This document shows, piece by piece, positions 24,292-33,388 of a DNA stretch of 40,064 bases. Position 1 is the first letter of the stretch. Every line of letters starts with the position of its first letter. The translations under genes and the position numbers were made by a program. The notes beneath the pieces are model-generated. The model saw only the letters and a program-made list of their open reading frames with translations, was not told the DNA's origin and did not search any database. This DNA comes from Coprococcus sp. Its GTDB lineage: Bacteria > Bacillota > Clostridia > Lachnospirales > Lachnospiraceae. Where the stretch lies: positions 1-40,064 of the forward strand of contig JAEDGW010000006.1 of assembly GCA_016297325.1 (NCBI GenBank), given 5' to 3'.

Positions 24292-26133
24292 ATGGTTAAA
24301 AGACGATTCAGGAACGGCATCAGAAAGGCGGTGGTGCTGTTTACAGTGTGTGCTGTGGCACTTACTTCCACGGCATGCAATTCGGGTATGTTCACGATCA
24401 AAGATGTGACAGGTGTGGCTGTGGATAACCCGGACGATTATACAGATGTTCAGAAGGAATTTGAATCATTCCTTCATGATGAGTATGTTGACAGTGTCAC
24501 ATCAGATACCATTACCTACAACTATTCCATAAAAGATGGCGATGCCATGGGAATAGCAGAGCCGGAAGTCACACTCGGTGATGACGACATGAGTGATGCC
24601 GGCATACAGAAGCAGAAGTCGGAATTTGATGATACATATAACAAGCTCTGTTCATTCGACAGGGATGATCTCACGGAGAGCCAGCAGCTCACATATGATA
24701 TCCTCAAGCAGTACATGGAGACTGAGAATGAGGGATATCTGAACATATATCTGAGCGAGCCGTTCTCACCTATGAAGGGACTTCAGGCGAATATTGCAAC
24801 ATACTTTACAGATTACAGATTTGATGACAAGGGAGATGTGGAGCGATATATCGAGGTTCTCGGCATGGTGAAGGATTACTTTGACACATACCTTGAGTTT
24901 GAAAAGACGAAATCTGAAAAAGGATATTTCATGGGTGATGCTGTGTGCGAGCAGGTCATAGAACAGTGCGAGGATTTCATAAAGGATAAGGACAATCACT
25001 TCATGGTGAGTGTTTTCAATGACAATATAGAGGCTCTGGATTTCCTCACAGATGATGAGATAAAGAGCTTTGAGGAGCAGAATAAGAAGGCTGTTGCTGA
25101 GAGTCTCATCCCTGCATTTGAGGATGTCATAGATGTGATGAAGTCGCTTAAAGGAACTGGAAAGAATCAGGAAGGCCTCTGCAACTACGAGGGCGGAAAA
25201 GATTATTATGCTTATCTTCTCAAGAAGACAGCCGGCACGGATAAGAGCCCTGAGGAAGTAGCACAGATGCTTGACGACAACCTCTCAAAGCTCATGACTG
25301 AACTGTATTCAGTTGCCATGCTTGATTCAGATGCATATCAGTATCTGATAGACAACTATGATGATCTGTTCGGAGAGGACAATTCAAAGGATCCTTCCGA
25401 GATAATCAATATATTGATGGATACGGCAACTGAGCATTATCCGGACTTTGGCAAGATCAATTTCAAGGCGGAGAACCTGGATAAGAGCCTCGAGGAGATA
25501 CAGGCGAATGTGCTTGCGTATTATATGTCCCCTGCATATGACGATCAGGACAACAATCTCATCAGGGTAAATGGAAAGCACACAGATGGAATGTGGACCA
25601 CTCTTGCCCATGAGGGCTATCCGGGACATATGCTTCAGAATGCATATTATATGTCCACGAATCCTGAACCGATCAGAACGGTCCTGAACTTCCTCGGATA
25701 TTCAGAGGGATGGGCTATGTACGCATGTTACGATGCGGTGAGCTATTACACATTTGACGGCGTTGATAATTCAGAGAACGTGGCAAAGCTTTACAAGATA
25801 AACGATGAGATGAATTATCTTGTGAGTGGACGTGTGGATATAGGTATCAATTATGAGGGCTGGTCACTTCAGGATACCAAGGACTATCTCAATGAGAAGG
25901 GATTCAATGGAGATGCGGCAGATGATCTCTACACCACGATGGTAGGAGATCCGGCAGTGTACCAGAGCTACTCCACAGGCTACTATGAACTTCAGGAGAT
26001 CCGTGACTATGCTGAGGAAAAACTTGGTTCAAAGTTTGACCTGAAGGAGTTCAATACGGTTGTATTAAAGACTGGTCCATGCCAGTTCAATATATTGAAA
26101 GAACAGGTCCAGAAATATATAGATACGAAATAA
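24292..26133 (+). CDS. DUF885 family lipoprotein, putative metallopeptidase
   Basis: 613 aa. A basic start and hydrophobic stretch (KAVVLFTVCAVALTS) lead to TAC at Cys29, a somewhat non-canonical lipobox, so it is probably a membrane-tethered extracellular lipoprotein. The DUF885 signature HEGYPGHMLQ gives an HExxH-like zinc site (H-E-G-Y-P-G-H spacing), and SEGWAMYA supplies the third ligand region. Members are thought to be zinc peptidases acting on small peptides; direct evidence is limited. AAGGAGAG precedes the ATG. Length matches relatives (550-620). It stands between the repeat copy 3 and a strong terminator, so it is likely monocistronic. Confidence 0.87.
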   Translation: MVKRRFRNGIRKAVVLFTVCAVALTSTACNSGMFTIKDVTGVAVDNPDDYTDVQKEFESFLHDEYVDSVTSDTITYNYSIKDGDAMGIAEPEVTLGDDDMSDAGIQKQKSEFDDTYNKLCSFDRDDLTESQQLTYDILKQYMETENEGYLNIYLSEPFSPMKGLQANIATYFTDYRFDDKGDVERYIEVLGMVKDYFDTYLEFEKTKSEKGYFMGDAVCEQVIEQCEDFIKDKDNHFMVSVFNDNIEALDFLTDDEIKSFEEQNKKAVAESLIPAFEDVIDVMKSLKGTGKNQEGLCNYEGGKDYYAYLLKKTAGTDKSPEEVAQMLDDNLSKLMTELYSVAMLDSDAYQYLIDNYDDLFGEDNSKDPSEIINILMDTATEHYPDFGKINFKAENLDKSLEEIQANVLAYYMSPAYDDQDNNLIRVNGKHTDGMWTTLAHEGYPGHMLQNAYYMSTNPEPIRTVLNFLGYSEGWAMYACYDAVSYYTFDGVDNSENVAKLYKINDEMNYLVSGRVDIGINYEGWSLQDTKDYLNEKGFNGDAADDLYTTMVGDPAVYQSYSTGYYELQEIRDYAEEKLGSKFDLKEFNTVVLKTGPCQFNILKEQVQKYIDTK

Positions 26134-26158
26134 ACATTGATTTACATGGTGATGAATG

Positions 26159-26198
26159 GATTCCTATGGATATATACATATCTGTAGGAATCTTTTTT
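26159..26198 (+). terminator. terminator after the DUF885 gene
   Basis: A 15-bp stem (26159-26173 with 26178-26192, two G-U pairs) is followed by six or more T. Confidence 0.85.
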
Positions 26199-26251
26199 AA
26201 TTTTAAGCATATATTATATTGATTGCGCATTTGTGGATTATGGGGGAATGA

Positions 26252-27973
26252 ATGGCTGAAAAAGCGGCTTTTTCAGAAAACTATGTGGAATATATAGTAG
26301 AATATAATGGGGACAGAAAAGCTCTTTTTGCCAATTACAGTCCCTACGATCTGCGGGTCATTGACAATAGATATGCCATCGCTTATCAGCGTATACCGGA
26401 TAATTATATGGAGAGTTTGTCCAGACTTGAATATACACTTTTCCCAAAGGTGTACGGGCCGATGGATGATGTTGGGGCGCTTGAAGCTATAGGTGCTGTG
26501 AACATACAGCAGGAAAATATATTGGGGCTTACAGGCAGAGGAGTGCTGTTTGGAATTGTCGATGGCGGAGTAGATATCTACAATAGCAGCTTTCTTAGAG
26601 AGGGAAATAAGACGAAGATACTTGCGGCGTGGGATCAGACCATAGAGAGCTCTGATGATGCTGCATACGGCTATGGCAGGGAGTATAGTTCGGAGGAGAT
26701 ACAGGCTGCCGTGGATGAGGGACAAAAGATACTCACCGACAGTACAGGTCATGGGACATTTTGCGCGGGCACGGCTGTGAGCGTTGCGCCGTCTGCGGAT
26801 CTGGCCGTGGTGAAGCTGAAACCGGCAAAGGATAATCTGCGGGGATTGTATGGGATTCCCCGGGATGTGACTGCATACAGTGAAGTTGACATAATGATGG
26901 CAATCGCATATCTGCTGGGTGTGCAGGCGGCACTTATGCGGCCTATGTGTATTCTTGTAACCTGCGGCACCAACAGCGGAAGCCACACCGGAGCGGGTGC
27001 CCTTGAGAAATATATAAACAACATAGGTGATCTCAAGGGGACTGCTGTTTCGGTGGCAGGGGGGAATGAGGGAAGTGCAGGGCATCATTACTCTGGGACA
27101 GTTGGCCGTATAGCCGACAGCGACAGACCGGGAAATCTTGCGAATCCCGGAGACGTGGAGGATAGGCCCACATACGATGTCATGGAGATAGAAGTGACGG
27201 AAAATGACAGTTTTACAATGGAGATATGGGGGCCGTCCACCAATACCTACTCCGTAGCGATCGAGGTTCCCGGGGGAGAATTTATAGAAAGGATATCGCC
27301 AAGATATGACAGAAGTACGGTCATAAGACCTATATTTGGAGGCGGGGCGGTGTATGTCGACTACTTTCTGATAGAGGATTCCGCCGGGCAGGAACTTATA
27401 ATGCTTAGATTTGTAAAGCCGTTAAATGGCATATGGAGGATACGGCTGTATGGTGTCGGGGATACAGAGAGGAGTTTTAACGCATGGCTTCCGATCAGTG
27501 CATTTTTGTCACCTGGAACGAAATTTGTGAAGAGTGATCCGAGGACGACGATAACAGGCCCGGCAAATGCGGAGACGGCAATATGTACTTGCGCTTACAA
27601 TTACACAAATGGTAATCTGTATATTGAAAATAGCAGGGGGTATACTGCGGACAGAAGGGTAAAGCCTGATATTCTTGCTCCTGGGGTTGATATACGCGGA
27701 GAGGGGGCAGGAGACGAGACTGTCATCAGAAGCGGAACGTCCATAGCCGCCGCATATTCTGCGGGATGCTGTGCGCTGCTCCTGGAGTGGTCTTATGAAA
27801 GGCGGAACATAAGGAACATCAACGGCAATCAGATACGGCGGTATCTCATAAGGGGAGCGCAGAGACCTGGTGCTTCGGGCGGCATTTCGCCAATAAGGGA
27901 TTATCCTAATCCTGAGTGGGGGTACGGACTGCTGGATATATATGGAACATTTGAAAGTCTGAGAAATGTATAG
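26252..27973 (+). CDS. S8 subtilisin-like peptidase (Csp-like)
   Basis: 573 aa, no signal peptide. The catalytic triad is intact: Asp104 in IVDGGVD, His167 in GHGTFCAG, Ser497 in GTSIAAA; the oxyanion Asn241 lies in CGTNSG. Residues 1-85 may be a propeptide-like domain. A large insert (about 300-430, beta-rich) lies between the Asn and Ser blocks, as in the clostridial CspA/B/C proteins that act in spore germination and in related intracellular proteases. A germination role is not shown here because the usual sleC and cspC neighbours are absent. GGGGGAA precedes the ATG. The next small gene starts 30 bases after its stop. Confidence 0.9.
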   Translation: MAEKAAFSENYVEYIVEYNGDRKALFANYSPYDLRVIDNRYAIAYQRIPDNYMESLSRLEYTLFPKVYGPMDDVGALEAIGAVNIQQENILGLTGRGVLFGIVDGGVDIYNSSFLREGNKTKILAAWDQTIESSDDAAYGYGREYSSEEIQAAVDEGQKILTDSTGHGTFCAGTAVSVAPSADLAVVKLKPAKDNLRGLYGIPRDVTAYSEVDIMMAIAYLLGVQAALMRPMCILVTCGTNSGSHTGAGALEKYINNIGDLKGTAVSVAGGNEGSAGHHYSGTVGRIADSDRPGNLANPGDVEDRPTYDVMEIEVTENDSFTMEIWGPSTNTYSVAIEVPGGEFIERISPRYDRSTVIRPIFGGGAVYVDYFLIEDSAGQELIMLRFVKPLNGIWRIRLYGVGDTERSFNAWLPISAFLSPGTKFVKSDPRTTITGPANAETAICTCAYNYTNGNLYIENSRGYTADRRVKPDILAPGVDIRGEGAGDETVIRSGTSIAAAYSAGCCALLLEWSYERRNIRNINGNQIRRYLIRGAQRPGASGGISPIRDYPNPEWGYGLLDIYGTFESLRNV

Positions 27974-28002
27974 CGTGTGCTATGCGGTTACAGGAGGTAG
28001 CA

Positions 28003-28392
28003 ATGGATAAGATGCACCGTGAGAAGCTGGACTCCGGAGGAGAGCTGGTGTATGGCAACGGACAGATGAGGATAGAGTATTTTTTCCAGGGACCCGACGG
28101 AAGATATGGCGGCGTCAGGATAAGGATACCGGGCGGTGAGATCGCAGAATATATGAGGGCGTGGGAAGAGAACTTTGACAGATACGAGCAGCTAAAAAAT
28201 GAGAAAAATGTCAAGATGACAGCTGAAAAAGGACTTAAAGGGATGCTCATACGTGTTGGCATGATGGGCGGAGTGTATCTCACGGGAAATCACATGCGGA
28301 TATCCAGACGCAGCGATCTGGAATGTATAAAGCGTGATTATACCAATGCTCTTGAAACTTTGCAGATGATGCAGAAAAGTGATGATTGTTAG
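28003..28392 (+). CDS. uncharacterised small protein
   Basis: 129 aa, not recognised. Soluble, with an N-terminal beta part (GELVYGNGQMRIEYFF, GRYGGVRIRIPGGEI) followed by a long charged helix (YMRAWEENFDRYEQLKNEK) and a more hydrophobic stretch (GMLIRVGMMGGVYL). Starts at 28003 with AGGAGG at 27992-27997; the frame reaches back to 27982. It lies 30 bases after the S8 peptidase gene and probably shares its mRNA. A role as partner or inhibitor of the protease is only a guess. Confidence 0.75.
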   Translation: MDKMHREKLDSGGELVYGNGQMRIEYFFQGPDGRYGGVRIRIPGGEIAEYMRAWEENFDRYEQLKNEKNVKMTAEKGLKGMLIRVGMMGGVYLTGNHMRISRRSDLECIKRDYTNALETLQMMQKSDDC

Positions 28393-28414
28393 AGACTGTG
28401 CTTCGTGTTATAAT
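28386..28414 (+). promoter_or_regulatory. thrH promoter
   Basis: TTGTTA (28386-28391), a 17-base spacer and TATAAT (28409-28414) with TGT in front as an extended -10. It begins inside the last codons of the preceding gene. Confidence 0.65.
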
Positions 28415-28476
28415 GACAGAGCATAAAAAGGGGCTGCATATGGACCCCGAGAATGAAAAGACGGAGGATAAGATAT

Positions 28477-29079
28477 ATGTATATAACATGCCTTGACCTT
28501 GAGGGAGTATTGGTACCGGAGATATGGATAGCATTTGCTGAGGCAAGTGGAATTCCTGAGCTTAAGAGAACAACCAGGGATGAGCCTGATTATGACAAGC
28601 TTATGAACTGGAGACTTGGAATACTTAAAGAGCACGGACTTGGACTTAAGGAGATACAGGAGACTATAGCGAAGATAGATCCTATTCCGGGTGCAAAGGA
28701 ATTTCTGGATGAACTTCGTTCCATCGGACAGGTGATAATCATCAGTGATACATTTTCACAGTTCGCAGGACCGCTCATGAAGAAGCTGGGTTATCCAACT
28801 ATATTCTGCAATGAACTCATCGTGGCAGATGACGGAGAGATCACAGGCTTCAAGATGCGCTGCCCACAGTCAAAGCTTACAACTGTTAAGGCACTTCAGT
28901 CTATAGGATATGACACTATAGCCAGCGGTGACAGCCACAATGATCTGGGAATGATATATGCCAGCAAGGCAGGATTCCTGTTCAAGAGTACAGACCAGAT
29001 AAAGGCTGACAATCCGGATCTTGAGGCATTTGAGACATATGACGAGCTCCTTGCAGCTATAAAGAAGGCTATGGCTTAA
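28477..29079 (+). CDS. thrH: ThrH-type phosphoserine phosphatase / homoserine phosphotransferase
   Basis: 200 aa HAD enzyme. It starts MYITCLDLEGVLVPE, with nucleophile Asp7 and Glu9 in place of the second Asp, a mark of ThrH. IISDTFSQF and the acidic loop SGDSHNDLGM complete the site. The Pseudomonas homologue removes phosphate from phosphoserine and can pass it to homoserine. RBS GGAGG at 28463-28467 fixes the start; the frame opens eight codons earlier. It has its own promoter and is followed 36 bases later by a small unknown gene. No serA or thr genes are beside it. Confidence 0.92.
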   Translation: MYITCLDLEGVLVPEIWIAFAEASGIPELKRTTRDEPDYDKLMNWRLGILKEHGLGLKEIQETIAKIDPIPGAKEFLDELRSIGQVIIISDTFSQFAGPLMKKLGYPTIFCNELIVADDGEITGFKMRCPQSKLTTVKALQSIGYDTIASGDSHNDLGMIYASKAGFLFKSTDQIKADNPDLEAFETYDELLAAIKKAMA

Positions 29080-29115
29080 TATTCATTGCTTGATGCCATA
29101 CAAGGAGGTTTCGTT

Positions 29116-29601
29116 ATGAAGTATAAGAGCGTTGACGAGATAGATACATTCTCATTCAGGGATGCTACTATCACAAGATGCAATTATTCTGAAAAACAGG
29201 GAATACTTATATTCGAGCTGGACGGTGCCATAGTCAGGGAGAACAATTCGGCAAATGAGCTGTATACCGACAGATATGTCAGCGATATGCAGATCAGATT
29301 TGTTGAGCCTGAGATAGAGGCTCTGCTCCTTGAGGGACACAGCTACTATGATGCAAATGATGTCCTGCTTGAGAAGGTTCCGGATGAACCTGTGGATCTG
29401 AAGGACTACGATAAGGTCCTGACAGGATTTGCGGGCAATCCTATATTCTTTGCCGGACAGCCGAAGGACAGTATAAAGGATGACGGAAGAAAGTGCTTCC
29501 AGCTCATAGTCGATGTGGAAGAGGAATCGTATGTCCTGAGTTTTTACTATGACAAAGTTGTGGCTGAGTGGGAGCATTTCATGAACAAGGTGCAGAACTA
29601 G
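29116..29601 (+). CDS. uncharacterised 161-aa protein
   Basis: 161 aa, acidic, soluble, no membrane segment. Mostly beta-like (TFSFRDATITRCNY, GILIFELDGAIV, CFQLIVDVEEESYVLSFYYDKV), with a Tyr/Asp-rich centre. It resembles small clostridial proteins of unknown role. I do not recognise a family. Start chosen by AAGGAGG and spacing to the ATG at 29116; an ATG at 29086 lacks a site. Probably transcribed with thrH, and 35 bases before the next gene. Confidence 0.75.
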   Translation: MKYKSVDEIDTFSFRDATITRCNYSEKQGILIFELDGAIVRENNSANELYTDRYVSDMQIRFVEPEIEALLLEGHSYYDANDVLLEKVPDEPVDLKDYDKVLTGFAGNPIFFAGQPKDSIKDDGRKCFQLIVDVEEESYVLSFYYDKVVAEWEHFMNKVQN

Positions 29602-29636
29602 CTTGACATTTTGGATGCGGAGAAGGTGAACGGAAG

Positions 29637-29990
29637 ATGGCAAAGAGGATAAAGAGATATCTGGTATATGTGGACGGACTGCTTGAGAGGGATGATCTGG
29701 ACTTTGAACGTGAGTCCGGGCTTCACCTGAAACAGATCGGATTCTTTATGCATGAAAGACTGATACATCTCATAGTGCTTGTGCTTTTTGCGATACTGAC
29801 GGTTGTGACCTGTATTGCATTTGTGGTCACATCCAATATATCACTGCTCATACTGGCACTTGCATTTATGGTTCTGCTGGTGCCGTATATCATGCACTAT
29901 CATCTGCTTGAAAACAGCGTGCAGTATATGTATGATCAATATGACCGCATGATGGAGAAAACAGGTATCAAAGTTTTCAGAGACAGATAA
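29637..29990 (+). CDS. small two-helix membrane protein
   Basis: 117 aa. A basic, cytoplasmic start (MAKRIKRYLVYVDGLLERDD) leads to two membrane helices at about residues 43-65 and 69-88, then an amphipathic tail. No family recognised. GGAAG precedes the ATG weakly. Likely the last gene of the thrH transcript, since a strong terminator follows at once. Confidence 0.72.
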   Translation: MAKRIKRYLVYVDGLLERDDLDFERESGLHLKQIGFFMHERLIHLIVLVLFAILTVVTCIAFVVTSNISLLILALAFMVLLVPYIMHYHLLENSVQYMYDQYDRMMEKTGIKVFRDR

Positions 29991-30009
29991 TAATTTTATG
30001 CTATGTATA

Positions 30010-30048
30010 GATAAAACCGTGAGTAACAATGTTATTCACGGTTTTATC
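30010..30048. terminator. bidirectional terminator
   Basis: An 18-bp stem (30010-30027 with 30031-30048, one G-U pair) has a 3-base loop. GATAAAACC and GGTTTTATC ends give A and T runs on both strands, between the membrane protein gene and the convergent lipoprotein gene. Confidence 0.85.
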
Positions 30049-30077
30049 TGTATATAGGAAACTATACGGCCTGCATA

Positions 30078-30611
30078 TTACTTGAAATCAGAGAAGTCGT
30101 ACTCTGAGAAAGTCTTGCCGTGCTCGTCTGAACGGTATACCTTGCCATCCTGTGGATCGATATAAAAATCTCCGACCTTGGTGTCTCCCTCACGGTTGTT
30201 GTCGTGGAGCTCTATATGATAACCTGTTTTTCCGTCAGAGAACTGTGTGAGGTCTTTGTCGCTGTTTGCAACCTCGAAACGGCCGTCACCTGCTGGAAGC
30301 TGGTTCATGAACCAGTTCTGTGCATCATCGAATGAACCGAATATGCCTGACACGGTGTTCTCTGCTCCATCCACAACATCCTTTACGCCGTCAGCCACAC
30401 CGTCGGCAACGTCCTTTACTGCATCTCCGGCACCACCCACGATACCTTTGTCAGAGTCTGATGAACCGCCTGTTGTGTTCTCGGATGATGTCTCCGAAGT
30501 TGAGGAAGAACCTGTGCTTGCAGCGCTTCCTGAGTTACCAGAATTTCCACATCCGCAGAAAAGGATCATGGTCATAGCCATGCAAAGTGTGAGTATAAAA
30601 TGTTTCTTCAT
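30078..30611 (-). CDS. small secreted lipoprotein
   Basis: 177 aa. Signal peptide MKKHFILTLCMAMTMILF ends in CGC, with the lipid-carrying Cys in a fair lipobox (two nearby Cys make the exact site uncertain). A Gly/Ser/Thr-rich linker follows (about 25-60). Next comes an amphipathic segment with repeated DAVKDVADGV / DGVKDVVDGA units (about 66-88), then a compact C-terminal domain (100-177) ending GKVYRSDEHGKTFSEYDF. AAGGAGA fixes the start at 30611. Function unknown. It is divergent from the deacetylase gene across a 140-base AT-rich gap. Confidence 0.82.
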   Translation of the reverse strand: MKKHFILTLCMAMTMILFCGCGNSGNSGSAASTGSSSTSETSSENTTGGSSDSDKGIVGGAGDAVKDVADGVADGVKDVVDGAENTVSGIFGSFDDAQNWFMNQLPAGDGRFEVANSDKDLTQFSDGKTGYHIELHDNNREGDTKVGDFYIDPQDGKVYRSDEHGKTFSEYDFSDFK

Positions 30612-30751
30612 TTTTTGATCTCCTTGTTTTGATTTGATATTTGTTATATATATTTTCCTTTTGCGGAAAAAATATTCGCAGTTATCAAAACTCATAATAA
30701 GGGAATGATAATAATATAATAGAAGAAAACAGGCGAAGTGCGGAGATTAAA

Positions 30752-31558
30752 TTGAAAAAAGTGGACGCTGTGCAGGAGATCGAAGGTTACTGGCAGTATA
30801 TAATGCTGGCCATAGCGATATTTCTTGCGATAATCTTTTGCTGTTACTACATAATAAGCCAGTCCAAATGGGGATTCTACAAGACGGAGGCTGCGGGTGC
30901 CGGGGAAGAATCTGCCAGTGACCTGCGGGCTGTGGATTCGGTGCGGACAAAGAGGGCGTATCTCACATTTGACGATGGTCCTTCAAAAAATACCGGAGAG
31001 ATCCTGGATATATTGGACGAAAATAATGTAAAGGCAACATTTTTTGTGGTGGGAAAAGATGAGAGTTATTATGATACTTACAGAGAGATCGTGAAGCGGG
31101 GACATACGCTGGGACTTCATTCATATACCCATGATTATGATAAGATATATGCCAGTCTCGAGGATTTTGCCGAAGATATTGAGGAATTGCGGAATTTATT
31201 GTATGATGTAACGGGTGTAAGATGTACCTGTTATCGTTTCCCCGGAGGAAGTTCCAACACGGTATCCAGAGTGGATATGGATACCCTCATATCTTATGTA
31301 GAGAGTCAGGGACTGACGTATTATGACTGGAATGCACTGAACAATGATGCGGTGTGCGACAGTTATACACCGGAGCAGCTAGTTGAGAATATTATGGCCG
31401 ATGTGCCGGGACATGACGATGTGATCATACTGATGCATGATCTGGCAAACAGGCACAGCACGGTGGAATCACTGCAGATGCTGATAGACCGGCTGAGGGC
31501 AGAGGGATATGAGCTGCTTGCGATAGATGATGATGCGCCTCTTGTGAGACACAGGTAG
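30752..31558 (+). CDS. polysaccharide deacetylase (peptidoglycan-type), membrane-anchored
   Basis: 268 aa with one N-terminal membrane helix (about 17-37) and a NodB domain outside. Metal and catalytic motifs are intact: TFDDGPS (Asp74, Asp75), HSYTHDY (His123, His127), RFPGGS (162-167), DWNALNND and the late LMHD. It likely removes acetyl groups from wall GlcNAc or MurNAc. Start is a TTG at 30752 with CGGAGA about 8 bases before. A TATAAT at 30715-30720 may be its promoter. First gene of the long co-directional block; folC starts 16 bases after its stop. Confidence 0.9.
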   Translation: MKKVDAVQEIEGYWQYIMLAIAIFLAIIFCCYYIISQSKWGFYKTEAAGAGEESASDLRAVDSVRTKRAYLTFDDGPSKNTGEILDILDENNVKATFFVVGKDESYYDTYREIVKRGHTLGLHSYTHDYDKIYASLEDFAEDIEELRNLLYDVTGVRCTCYRFPGGSSNTVSRVDMDTLISYVESQGLTYYDWNALNNDAVCDSYTPEQLVENIMADVPGHDDVIILMHDLANRHSTVESLQMLIDRLRAEGYELLAIDDDAPLVRHR

Positions 31559-31574
31559 GAAGGACCGATAGAAT

Positions 31575-32879
31575 ATGACTTATGACGAAGCGATGGCCTA
31601 CATAGAATATACGAACACTCTGGGAAGTGTTCTGGGCCTTACGAATATAAAGGAGCTGCTAAGGCAGCTGGGTGATCCGCAGAACGATGTGAGAGTTATC
31701 CATATTGCGGGTACGAACGGCAAAGGCTCCATATGTGCATTCCTGGACGAGATATTGGAATGTGCAGGATTTTCGGTTGGAAGATATATATCGCCGACGA
31801 TATTTACTTATCTTGAGCGATTCCAGATAAACAGGAGATATATGCAGGAAGAAGATTTTGCTGCATATCTTGACAAAGTGAAACAGGCAGCAGACGCTAT
31901 GGTGGCTGATGGATTTGACAGACCTACTTCATTTGAGACGGAGACGGCGGTTGCGTTCTGTTACTTCAAGGATATGGCGGTGGATTTCCTCCTGCTTGAG
32001 ACGGGCATGGGAGGTCTGATGGATGCGACAAATGTGTGTGACAGGCCTGTGTGTACGATCATAGCGAGTATAAGCATGGATCACATGGCGTTTCTGGGCG
32101 ATTCTCTTCGGAAGATATACGAACAGAAGCTTGGGATAATGAAAAGAGGCGTGACATGTGTATCCTATCCTGTACCGGAAGAGCTGCTTTGTATGTGGCG
32201 GGAGAAGTGCTGTGAGAATGGAACTGAAAGCACGTCGGTCATGATCGATATGGATGAGATCAGGATCATGAAGAGTGCTCTGGATGGAAGCAGGTACGAG
32301 TATGCGGGAGAAATTTATGATGTGTCTGTGCCCGGCATATATCAGGTGTACAACAGTGCGGTTGCAGTCTGCACAGCAAAGCTTCTTCAAAGGCTTGGAT
32401 ATGGGATAGATGACACCGATATTCATAAAGGAATATCCCGGACAGTCTGGAAAGGACGTTTTCAGAAGATATCTGATAAGCCTGACATCTATGTGGACGG
32501 AGCACACAATCCAGGGGGCTGGGAGTCCCTCAGGAAGAATATAGATCGGTACTTCCCAGGCAGGGAACTTATATATATATGCGGGGTATTTAAGGATAAG
32601 GATTATGACAGTATGCTCAGGATACTAATGCCTGGGGCAAAACAGTTCATAGCAGTACAGCCGGAAAACCCGAGAGCGCTTGACAGGAATGTCCTTGCGG
32701 ATCTTGCAAAGCAGTATATTGATTCTGTGCATGTACAGGAAGTGGTTGATGAGGCGGTATATCAGGCAATAGATATCGCAGAAGATATGAAAGATCCGGT
32801 CATAATAATATTTGGCTCTTTGTCGTTTATAGGGCCGATCATTGACAAGGCGGAACTTGGAGGCTATAGGAGAGACTGA
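31575..32879 (+). CDS. folC: folylpolyglutamate synthase / dihydrofolate synthase
   Basis: 434 aa Mur-ligase-fold enzyme that joins glutamate to dihydropteroate and lengthens the glutamate tail of folates. The ATP loop reads IAGTNGKGS, with LETGMGGLMDATN, SISMDHMAFLG, WKGRFQ and DGAHNPGGWESL further on. AGGAAGGA precedes the ATG. Its TGA overlaps the ATG of the following HD gene by one base, so translation is coupled. It opens the folate cluster here. Confidence 0.95.
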   Translation: MTYDEAMAYIEYTNTLGSVLGLTNIKELLRQLGDPQNDVRVIHIAGTNGKGSICAFLDEILECAGFSVGRYISPTIFTYLERFQINRRYMQEEDFAAYLDKVKQAADAMVADGFDRPTSFETETAVAFCYFKDMAVDFLLLETGMGGLMDATNVCDRPVCTIIASISMDHMAFLGDSLRKIYEQKLGIMKRGVTCVSYPVPEELLCMWREKCCENGTESTSVMIDMDEIRIMKSALDGSRYEYAGEIYDVSVPGIYQVYNSAVAVCTAKLLQRLGYGIDDTDIHKGISRTVWKGRFQKISDKPDIYVDGAHNPGGWESLRKNIDRYFPGRELIYICGVFKDKDYDSMLRILMPGAKQFIAVQPENPRALDRNVLADLAKQYIDSVHVQEVVDEAVYQAIDIAEDMKDPVIIIFGSLSFIGPIIDKAELGGYRRD

Positions 32880-33370
32880 TGGATACTGGCATGGACAGAG
32901 TGAACAGGATACTGTTTAATGATAAATATTGCAGGCTGATGTCTGTGATAAAGGATAAGGAGAGAGACCGCATATTCTGCAGGCATGGACTCGATCATTG
33001 CTTTGATGTCGCCAGGATAGCGTATATCATGAGCCTTGAAGATTGTATGGGAATCAAAAAGGAATATATATACGCAGCGGCACTTCTTCACGATATCGGA
33101 AGGGCTGATCCTGAGGGAAGCGGCGTGCAGCACCATCTGCTGAGTGTGGAACTTGCAGGGGAGATACTCAGGGAATGTGGTTTTGATGAGGGGGATACTG
33201 ATATGATATGTGACGCCATAGGCTCGCATAACACCGATGGTGATACAAGGGAAGGACTCAGTTATATTTTGTACAGGGCGGATAAGCAGTCCAGAAACTG
33301 CTTTGACTGTGCGGCGTCAGATGAGTGTTACTGGCCTGACGCAGAGAGAAATCTGAAGATAAGATACTAA
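32879..33370 (+). CDS. HD domain hydrolase in the folate cluster
   Basis: 163 aa. An HD metal site is complete: His36/His40 region, HDIG at 71-74, His85-86, His117 and Asp135. HD proteins remove phosphates from nucleotides and related molecules using one or two metals. The C-terminus has a Cys cluster (141, 144, 150) that could bind another metal. It is translated in step with folC and lies 18 bases before folP. HD proteins recur at this place in folate clusters of Lachnospiraceae, from memory; a role in dihydroneopterin triphosphate breakdown is an inference. Confidence 0.88.
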   Translation: MDTGMDRVNRILFNDKYCRLMSVIKDKERDRIFCRHGLDHCFDVARIAYIMSLEDCMGIKKEYIYAAALLHDIGRADPEGSGVQHHLLSVELAGEILRECGFDEGDTDMICDAIGSHNTDGDTREGLSYILYRADKQSRNCFDCAASDECYWPDAERNLKIRY

Positions 33371-33388
33371 TTAAGGGAGATAAAAATT

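Noticed and set aside
26273..27088. 271-codon minus-strand frame
   Set aside because: Shadow of the S8 peptidase gene, which keeps its full catalytic triad.
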